A stretch of 64,000 nt of DNA from Streptomyces akebiae (lineage in GTDB: Bacteria; Actinomycetota; Actinomycetes; Streptomycetales; Streptomycetaceae): positions 2,480,001 to 2,544,000 of the forward strand of contig NZ_CP080647.1 in assembly GCF_019599145.1 (NCBI RefSeq), read 5' to 3'. Position 1 is the stretch's first letter, and each line of letters starts with the position of its first letter. Shown here piece after piece: positions 58,472-64,000 of this stretch. Both the position numbers and the translations under genes were made by a program. The notes beneath the pieces were generated by a model. The model saw only the letters and a list, made by a program, of their open reading frames with translations. It ran no database searches and had not been told where the DNA came from.

Positions 58472-59569
58472 ATGAACCCGTACAACACTCCAGCCCCGTC
58501 CCGCCCCTGGTGGAAGACCACACCGGCCGTGCTCGGCGTCCTCGCACTGGTCGCCCTGCTCGGCGCGTTCAGCTTCGCCCTGGGTTTCCTCGTGATGATC
58601 GCCGCCATGGTGGCCGTATGGGTGCTGCCACCGTGGCGCTGGTTCGCCAGGCTCGGCGCGACGTTCGGAGCCTTTGTGCTCCTGACGGTCGGCGCGGCCC
58701 TGGGTGGACAGCTCGACGACAGCGGGACAGGCAAGTCCGACGCCAAGTCAGCGGGCGCGGGCGGGGCAAGCACCGAATCCGTCTCGGCATCCCCGGCCGC
58801 GTCCACGTCCAAGCCCGCCAAGGCCGCTGACTATGTCGGCCAGCGACTGGACAAGGCCGAGAAGCAGGCCCGCTCCGCCGGCTACACCGCTGCCCACCAT
58901 GACGCGGCCGACGAGGATCGCACGATCGTCCTGAGGTCCGGATGGACCGTGTGCTTCCAGAAGGCCGACACGGCCGCGATGAACATCGGCTTCGCGGCCG
59001 TCAAGAGTGCTGAGCCGTGCCCTGCGAAGGACGGTGGCCCGCTCCCGTGGCCGAAGATGCCGGACGTCGTCGGAGCCACCTACAACACGGCCGTCGAGGA
59101 TCTGAAGCAGGCCGGTATCGACCTCGACCGCGTCACGCTCGACGACGTCTACCTCGACATCGACACTCCGACCGCCGAGGAGGCCGCGGAGGACGGCGAC
59201 GAGTGGCGGGTGTGCTTCCAGTCCCCGGACGAAGGAACCAAGGTCGACTCCGCCACCACGGTCCGCCTCGACCTGGGCGAGTGGACCGACGCCGACCTCA
59301 TCCAGCATTGCCCGTCGGCGAAGGACACGACCTACAAGATCACCGCCAACGATCCCGACTACGACAACGACACCACCGAAGGCAGCGGTTCGGCCGACGG
59401 TGGCTCCTCGTCGTCCTCCGGCGGTTCCACCGGCGGCGGCAGCAGCGTAGGCACGGTCCACCCCGGCTCGTTCTGCTCCCCGCGCGGAGCGACCGGCGTC
59501 ACCGAAGCAGAAACCCCCATGGTCTGCGGCCCCGGCTCCGACGGCCGCAACCGCTGGCGTAGCGCCTGA
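58472..59569 (+). CDS. Membrane protein with PASTA-type domains
   Basis: 365 residues. Two hydrophobic helices at about 19-38 and 40-58, possibly a third at 65-78, then an extracellular Ser/Ala-rich linker. Two PASTA-like repeats follow: YVGQRLDKAEKQARSAGYTA near 110 and MPDVVGATYNTAVEDLKQAG near 195, each ending near a VCFQ segment. The Ser/Gly-rich C-terminus ends in GSFCSPRGATGVTE. PASTA modules usually sense peptidoglycan when fused to Ser/Thr kinases. Here the kinase lies in another gene 14 kb upstream in the same orientation. The 80-nt gap leaves open whether it belongs to the operon. Confidence 0.8.
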   Translation: MNPYNTPAPSRPWWKTTPAVLGVLALVALLGAFSFALGFLVMIAAMVAVWVLPPWRWFARLGATFGAFVLLTVGAALGGQLDDSGTGKSDAKSAGAGGASTESVSASPAASTSKPAKAADYVGQRLDKAEKQARSAGYTAAHHDAADEDRTIVLRSGWTVCFQKADTAAMNIGFAAVKSAEPCPAKDGGPLPWPKMPDVVGATYNTAVEDLKQAGIDLDRVTLDDVYLDIDTPTAEEAAEDGDEWRVCFQSPDEGTKVDSATTVRLDLGEWTDADLIQHCPSAKDTTYKITANDPDYDNDTTEGSGSADGGSSSSSGGSTGGGSSVGTVHPGSFCSPRGATGVTEAETPMVCGPGSDGRNRWRSA

Positions 59570-59602
59570 CCCTCGTCGCGTCCCCCGTCACCAGGAGCCC
59601 CG

Positions 59603-59971
59603 TTGCCGTACGCAGAGGAAGACTCGCGCAAGGTACAGACCGCAGTCGTCGGCCGGGCCGAGTCGGACTGGCCGGTGTTCCTGCCGTACGACCCTGACGA
59701 CTTCGACCGGTTCATGCGGAGTCGGAGGCGCGATGACTTCAAGAAGGGCCGCTTCTCGCACCGGCCACCCGTGAACTGCCGCCGCACGGAGACCAGTGAG
59801 GACAGCAACGATCACCTCTACATCGGGCGGGCTGTCGCCGACTGGCTGAAGCAGCAGGGGCAGCAGGGGCAGCAGGGGCAGCAGGCGGTGCGTCCCGTCT
59901 ACAAGCCCAAGGGACACCAGGTCCGCGATGCCGTCGCAGCAGTGCAGCGGATCGGCATGTACTACCCGTAA
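59603..59971 (+). CDS. Small hypothetical protein with QQG repeat
   Basis: 122 residues, unrecognised. The TTG start at 59603 is chosen because AGGAG lies 5 nt upstream. The middle holds a (QQG)n segment encoded by 9-bp CAGCAGGGG repeats (59852-59885). The first half has acidic and aromatic residues (WPVFLPYDPDDFDRF) and a basic patch. No signal peptide or membrane helix. It lies 33 nt after the PASTA gene and may be co-transcribed. Confidence 0.55.
   Translation: MPYAEEDSRKVQTAVVGRAESDWPVFLPYDPDDFDRFMRSRRRDDFKKGRFSHRPPVNCRRTETSEDSNDHLYIGRAVADWLKQQGQQGQQGQQAVRPVYKPKGHQVRDAVAAVQRIGMYYP
59852..59885 (+). repeat. 9-bp tandem repeat inside coding sequence
   Basis: CAGCAGGGG in about 3.8 copies. 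A unit of nine keeps the frame, so changes in copy number would lengthen the QQG segment without frameshift. Confidence 0.85.
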
Positions 59972-60114
59972 CTCCCGGTCCTTAGAGAGCTCGATTGGGT
60001 ACGCGTAGGGTTCGCCGGTAGCCAGTGTTCGTTGCACGCTGTTACGCGGAAGGACCCATAGGAGGCGCGGCATCAGCCGGTGTGAGTGCCTGACTATAGA
60101 TGAATAGGAGTGCT

Positions 60115-60588
60115 ATGTCTGGGCCCCGGATGCTGAAGGAGCAGGAACTCGAACCCGAGGTGGATTTCTACGGGATGTGCCTACAGGATGCGGATTCTGT
60201 CCAGGTTGCGTATCCAGGCGGCCGAGTCATGGACGAGGGCGTGTTTTTGACCGCTCACCCTGGACGGGTTGATATCGAGAGTGCTGGTCATACTCACACA
60301 CCGACGATGACCGCCCAGGTCTGGGACGGTGAACCGCCCGTTGACACAAGTCGCGTGTGGGACCAACAGGCCGAGACCACTGTGCGGTCCGCGACGGGCA
60401 CCCTGCAGGTGTGGGCGGTGGCGTACGGCCCGATCGAGGATGTGATCGAACTGGGGGCTTCCGACCGGGACTGGTATGTGCGGGTCTACTGCTCCGGCCG
60501 CGATGAGGTGGTTCGCGTCATCGAGGAGGAAGGAATTGCCGAGGGCGTCGAGCGCTACCTCGTGCAGTTTTGGCCCCAGTCGGCATGA
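60115..60588 (+). CDS. Hypothetical cytoplasmic protein
   Basis: 157 residues, no recognised domain. ATG at 60115 has TAGGAG with 4-nt spacing. The sequence is acidic with WD- and VY-rich strands (DWYVRVYCSGRDEVVRVIEE) and a regular pattern suggesting an all-beta immunity-protein-like fold; the fold idea is inferred. It is convergent with the NucA/NucB-type nuclease gene across a perfect terminator, so a nuclease-immunity pairing is worth testing. Confidence 0.7.
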   Translation: MSGPRMLKEQELEPEVDFYGMCLQDADSVQVAYPGGRVMDEGVFLTAHPGRVDIESAGHTHTPTMTAQVWDGEPPVDTSRVWDQQAETTVRSATGTLQVWAVAYGPIEDVIELGASDRDWYVRVYCSGRDEVVRVIEEEGIAEGVERYLVQFWPQSA

Positions 60589-60593
60589 GAACC

Positions 60594-60619
60594 GCCCTGG
60601 GGGCCTTCGCCCCCAGGGC
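60594..60619. terminator. Bidirectional terminator
   Basis: Perfect 11-bp stem GCCCTGGGGGC with loop CTTC, between the convergent stops at 60588 and 60640. Confidence 0.9.
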
Positions 60620-60639
60620 CTTGCCTGGCACTCGCTCCG

Positions 60640-61989
60640 CTATTTGATGGTGACGTAGAAGCCGTCGTCGTCGCCGTCGAGTATGCGGTTGACCGTCATG
60701 AACTGACCGAGAAGGTTGCCGGCGTTACCGTTGTCCTTCTTCGCCAGGGGCCGGACGGAGAAGTTGTTCTTCGGGGCGGAAGGCTCGTACGTGTTCTGGG
60801 CGCAGCCCTCATAGGTGGTTGCGAAGGGGTACTCGTCGCACTCCTTCCCGCCCTTGGCGTAGTCCTTGCCGAACACCTTCTTGCACGCGCTCACCGCGGT
60901 CGAACGGTTCTTCTTGCGTCGTGCGTTGTCGTGGTAAAGCCGGTGCAGAGGCGACTGCGCGCTCGACCCAGGAACCTTCTTGCTGGCGTTGGCCGGCTTG
61001 GTGCTGCCCGGTTTGGTGAAAGCGGTCTTTATGTGGTTGGCGACTGCTTTCTCCGGAGAGCCCGCCTTGGTGCTGTAGACGAGCGGGACGAGATAGGTGA
61101 AAACCGCACCACCCTGGGCTGACTTGGGGAGATACGAAGCCTTGTCCCACCGCGGCGGCAGGAAGAACAGCGTTCCGCTCAGTTCCCCTGCCGCCGTATA
61201 GCCGGGAGGCGGGGTGATCACAGCCGACGCTTCGAAGACAGAGGCGACGGCGTCGGCGGGCTTGGACCCTTGTCCTGCGGCAGCCTTCAGGACACGCGTG
61301 AATCCCGCAGGCTGCTGAGCGGCGATGACATCGAAGCTCCGAGCCCCAGGCACCGCACCGGTCTGGGTGACCTTCGCGGTCTTCGGCCACACCTGGGGTA
61401 TTTTCACCGACGGCTTGATCATCATGGCCGACGTCGGCACGGCACCAGTCTTCTGCATCTTGGTGAAGTACTGGGTGATGCGTACGTCGCGGCTGTCCTT
61501 CGCTATCGTCCCGACCGACAGGTAGACGAACTGGGTCTCACCCACGGGGCGGCCGTTCTGCGACCACACGGTGAAGAACACCGCACCGGAGCAGGAAGCG
61601 AAACGCGATTTGAAGAAGAACTTCTTGTCCGTGCCCAAGCCCTTGATGCATTCCTGAGGTGTCATCGTACGGGCGGGCTCGGGATAGGTCACCGGCGGAT
61701 CCGCCACCGCGGATCGCTGGTCGCTGACGCGGCCGTACGTGGCCGCCGGACCGACAACCTCCGGCGCATGCTCGGAACCAGCGAACGCTTCACGCTCCTT
61801 GACGAGCAGGTCTTTACTCCCCGCCCGCTGAAGATCGGACAGTGAGGGAAGCCGCGTTCCCACCGGCAGGACACTCGTGTGCATTTCTCTGCTTTGCGAT
61901 GCGGCCGCAGCCGGTGACGCCACCGGCAGAACAGCAGCCGCCAGAACGCCAATCGCCGCAGTGACGGAAAAAGTTCGACGAAACGTCAC
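60640..61989 (-). CDS. Secreted protein with NucA/NucB-type DNase domain
   Basis: 449 residues with an export signal (VTFRRTFSVTAAIGVLAAAV, cleavage near PAAAAS). A middle region of about 280 residues is unrecognised. The C-terminal 110 residues match the NucA/NucB nuclease fold: CDEYPFATTYEGC, then NLLGQFMTVNRILDGDDDGF. The acidic CDEYPFA segment holds the expected catalytic Asp/Glu. The GTG at 61989 has GGGGA 7 nt upstream; longer frames reach the antisense of other sequences. It could be a contact-dependent or secreted DNA-degrading toxin or a nutrient nuclease. An immunity gene may be 60115-60588. Confidence 0.8.
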   Translation of the reverse strand: MTFRRTFSVTAAIGVLAAAVLPVASPAAAASQSREMHTSVLPVGTRLPSLSDLQRAGSKDLLVKEREAFAGSEHAPEVVGPAATYGRVSDQRSAVADPPVTYPEPARTMTPQECIKGLGTDKKFFFKSRFASCSGAVFFTVWSQNGRPVGETQFVYLSVGTIAKDSRDVRITQYFTKMQKTGAVPTSAMMIKPSVKIPQVWPKTAKVTQTGAVPGARSFDVIAAQQPAGFTRVLKAAAGQGSKPADAVASVFEASAVITPPPGYTAAGELSGTLFFLPPRWDKASYLPKSAQGGAVFTYLVPLVYSTKAGSPEKAVANHIKTAFTKPGSTKPANASKKVPGSSAQSPLHRLYHDNARRKKNRSTAVSACKKVFGKDYAKGGKECDEYPFATTYEGCAQNTYEPSAPKNNFSVRPLAKKDNGNAGNLLGQFMTVNRILDGDDDGFYVTIK

Positions 61990-62010
61990 TTCATAGTCCC
62001 CGTTCACCTG

Positions 62011-62474
62011 ATGAGGCTGCACACCCGCAACACCCCCGTGGAACAGTCGGCACGGAGACTCATCCGGCGCGCAGCAAAGGATGACGACAGTCCCCGGGGG
62101 CTCAGGCCCACCCGGGAGCGCCACACTCTCATCGAACACACGCGCTAATCAAGGCGATTTGAGCCAACTGCGCACCGCGGCGTGGTTGACGGGCAATAGG
62201 CCACAAGCAGTAGCCCCCATCTACGTGAGCGGGCAGCCTCGCGCGGGCATGACGGACGGTTACGGAATCCCGCTGGGGTGGTCCTGGCCGGAGCCAACTG
62301 CCCACGACTCGCCGCTGCTCGCCCTGGCTCTGGACCTGCTGGACGACTTCCGCCCGGCAACGACTCGGGCAGGATCCACAACACCCGCGACACGCGCGCG
62401 GACTACGGGGCCGGATCACGTACAAGGGCGAGAAAGTCCTCATCCAGGCCGCCCAGGGCTCGCGGAGCGCACCC
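62011..62474. other. Divergent region with degraded fragments
   Basis: Between the nuclease gene start and the next plus-strand gene. A plus-strand frame around 62155-62340 (PIYVSGQPRAGMTDGYGIPL) looks protein-like but has no start or known family and is followed by another short frame, suggesting a decayed gene. Confidence 0.4.
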
Positions 62475-62813
62475 ATGCCTGACAGAACGCCGTCAATCGA
62501 CTCACACGTATGTCATGAACGCCGCACCAGCGCCATCAATGCCTTCTTCGACCTCGCGGCCGCCGACAATGAGGTGCTGTTGATGCGCCATCTGGTGAGG
62601 CTGGTCCGGGAGCAGCATCAGGTCGTCGACGAACAGCTCGCTCACCTTTTCGACATCGACCGCGCCGAGGTGTGGCGACGCCTGGACGCCGAGTCAGGGG
62701 GTACGAGGGACCTCCTCGACGTGGCCAACCGGGTGGCCGCCGTGGACGGTGACGTCAACGGACGCGAGAGAGCTGTCATCTCCGAGCTTCAAGGTCGCTG
62801 CCATCGAGGCTGA
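62475..62813 (+). CDS. Small hypothetical protein
   Basis: 112 residues, unrecognised. The central NAFFDLAAADNEVLLMRHLV then RLVREQHQVVDEQLAHLFDI is strongly helical and may form a coiled coil. Third-position GC is high, which supports coding, but the start is uncertain (ATG 62475 or 62515) and no strong ribosome site is visible. Confidence 0.45.
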   Translation: MPDRTPSIDSHVCHERRTSAINAFFDLAAADNEVLLMRHLVRLVREQHQVVDEQLAHLFDIDRAEVWRRLDAESGGTRDLLDVANRVAAVDGDVNGRERAVISELQGRCHRG

Positions 62814-63160
62814 CATCGTCATACGCCTCCTCCCACAAGCGCGGCCACAGACAGGTGACCGTCGCAAGGTGGAGGGGTAGCGGACGCCGATGGCTTCGGC
62901 GGCGACTACGCGGTGCCCCGCCCGCCCCGCCCGCACCCCCGAAGTCGGCGGGCGACACACACCGCTCAGTGCCCCGGCGAAATCCGCATGAACCGCGCCC
63001 AGCCAGACGACGGCGGCGAACAGCGCCCCCGCGAACCTCTACACGACTGCCGCCATGCGCTGTAGCCGCACCTCAACCCGGCGAGCCCCGTCCCGCCGAT
63101 GGTCCACGTCGGCCCCGCCCATACCGTCTCGCCAGTGCGGACCGGGCCGAACACCGTACG
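62814..63160. other. Intergenic region, no gene supported
   Basis: High-GC stretch with only short overlapping frames. No tRNA, repeat or terminator was recognised. Confidence 0.5.
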
Positions 63161-63433
63161 TCAGTCGGTGGACTCACCGCTCCCAGGCGCACTGGCGGGC
63201 GGCTGCTGGGCAACGAACGTGCCTCGCTGGGGAAGGGTGATCACCCACCCTTCGGAGCGCAGTAGCGCAACGGCCTGCCGCGCGGTGTCCCTGGCGATGC
63301 CGTAGTCGGAGACCATCTTCGACTCAGACGGGATCGGGTCCTTCGGTCGGAGTTCGCCGGACTCGATCCTGCCGCGGATAACTCGCGCCACCTGTTTGTA
63401 GATGGGTGTCGGATCGAAGCGATCAATTTCCAT
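63161..63433 (-). CDS. Short GntR-family regulator
   Basis: 90 residues consisting of the winged HTH only (IYKQVARVIRGRIESGELRP, then PSESKMVSDYGIARDTARQA and RSEGWVITLPQRGTFVAQQ). The C-terminal ligand domain of typical GntR proteins is absent. Short forms of this type occur in Streptomyces integrative elements and plasmids, such as KorSA-like repressors. ATG 63433. It is divergent from the small membrane protein, and a 28-bp imperfect palindrome lies between them. Confidence 0.85.
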   Translation of the reverse strand: MEIDRFDPTPIYKQVARVIRGRIESGELRPKDPIPSESKMVSDYGIARDTARQAVALLRSEGWVITLPQRGTFVAQQPPASAPGSGESTD

Positions 63434-63479
63434 GACCTGGACGTTAGATATGTTCCATACGCTGCGCATATTGGCAACG

Positions 63480-63507
63480 TTGTAGACGTCCTAGACGAGG
63501 TAGACAA
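63480..63507. promoter_or_regulatory. Operator-like TTGTAGAC/GTAGACAA palindrome
   Basis: Imperfect inverted repeat with three TAGAC units (63482, 63492, 63501), between the GntR gene and the divergent small membrane gene. It is a likely binding site for the GntR protein. Confidence 0.5.
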
Positions 63508-63597
63508 GTTGCCGGTACGGTCCTCATGACGCAAGGACCCCCGCGACGCGGCGAACGTCCGGGGGCATGGCCACCAGCCTCCAAGGAGCTGATGACA

Positions 63598-63948
63598 GTG
63601 AGCATTATCCACACCCTCACGCTGTGGATCCTGGGCGTGCTCGCGCCCGGTACCGGCAGGCGCCGGGCGGACACACGCCCCGCCGGGCGGACCCTCGCGC
63701 GTACGCCGGAGGCGCCCCGTGCGACGGTGCCGTGGCCTCCCCTGCGGCGGTCGCCGTACGGCGTCGAAGAGCCGCTGCCCGGCGAGGCGACGGCCGTGGT
63801 CCGACCGTACGTCGTTCTCGCTGAGCGGGAGCGCGAGCGGTCGGGTGAGCGGGCGCTGCAGCGGCAGCGCCGTATCGCCATGGTCCTGGCCGCCGACTTC
63901 GGCATCGACCTCGACCGGCATGTGGTCGGCGCCGAGGCGGTGGCCTGA
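63598..63948 (+). CDS. Conserved small actinobacterial membrane protein
   Basis: 116 residues. One N-terminal hydrophobic helix (VSIIHTLTLWILGVLAPGTG), then a basic/proline-rich linker and a conserved C-terminal block with RSPYGVEEPLPGEATAVVRP and AMVLAADFGIDLDRHVVGAE. Many streptomycetes carry relatives of this block; function unknown. AAGGAG at 63583 favours the GTG at 63598 (9-nt spacing) over the ATG at 63592 (3 nt). It overlaps the next gene (TGATG). Confidence 0.75.
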   Translation: MSIIHTLTLWILGVLAPGTGRRRADTRPAGRTLARTPEAPRATVPWPPLRRSPYGVEEPLPGEATAVVRPYVVLAERERERSGERALQRQRRIAMVLAADFGIDLDRHVVGAEAVA

Positions 63949-64000
63949 TGGAGACGGATGAGCGGAGTGAGCCGAGCGAGCGCCCCGAGTCCGTCCCGGG
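63948..64000 (+). CDS. Start of a further gene, cut by window end
   Basis: Begins METDERSEPSERPESVP, overlapping the previous stop by TGATG. Only about 17 codons are visible; identity unknown. The overlap indicates co-transcription with the small membrane protein. Confidence 0.6.
   Translation, partial: METDERSEPSERPESVP

Noticed and set aside
55449..58547. 1032-codon open frame on the minus strand
   Set aside because: Antisense of the methyltransferase, which has intact motifs I and IV. No recognisable motif in the antisense product.

Overview
This window is high-GC actinobacterial chromosome, almost certainly Streptomyces. The signs are GC-rich third codon positions, many GTG starts, Tat and lipoprotein signals on sugar-binding proteins, rok7B7/xylFGH/ngcEFG gene order, and copies of two intergenic repeats typical of streptomycetes. 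From memory of S. coelicolor, positions 1-44260 follow the SCO5998-SCO6030 neighbourhood; this needs an alignment to confirm.

Left part (1-44260) is mostly core carbon metabolism. A mannoside locus comes first: ABC permease and binding protein, divergent from a GH2 beta-mannosidase and its LacI regulator, with two matching operator-like sites between them. Next are fadAB (beta-oxidation), a lectin-like protein, a NYN-type protein, an amino-acid permease and dxs (isoprenoid precursors). A minus-strand block then holds xylFGH (xylose uptake), the ROK regulator rok7B7 and ngcEFG (chitobiose/GlcNAc uptake). GH92 alpha-mannosidase and an AA10 LPMO with a CebR box extend the polysaccharide theme. 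An IS607-type element (about 30475-32647) has inserted cleanly into an XRE regulator gene. It is followed by a large secreted subtilase, a LuxR-type HTH regulator, aconitase, a VOC protein, a DUF4236 protein and an XRE-MurA fusion enzyme.

Right part (44260-64000) is accessory. Its centre is a three-gene operon of about 13.5 kb: a Ser/Thr kinase fused to a DEAD/DEAH-DUF1998 helicase (2107 aa), a SNF2-type helicase (985 aa) and a large N6-adenine methyltransferase (1374 aa). This resembles class 1 DISARM or Druantia in parts but matches neither: the kinase is fused to the helicase, helicase and DUF1998 modules share one chain, and no PLD nuclease gene (drmC) is seen. Downstream are a membrane PASTA protein, small unknown genes, a secreted NucA/NucB-type nuclease and a short GntR regulator next to a conserved small membrane protein.

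Together the left part reads as hemicellulose, mannan, chitin and cellulose use under carbon-source control (LacI, ROK, DasR-like, CebR-like and Crp-like sites). The right part reads as a defence island placed just after the murA gene. No rRNA, tRNA or CRISPR array was seen.
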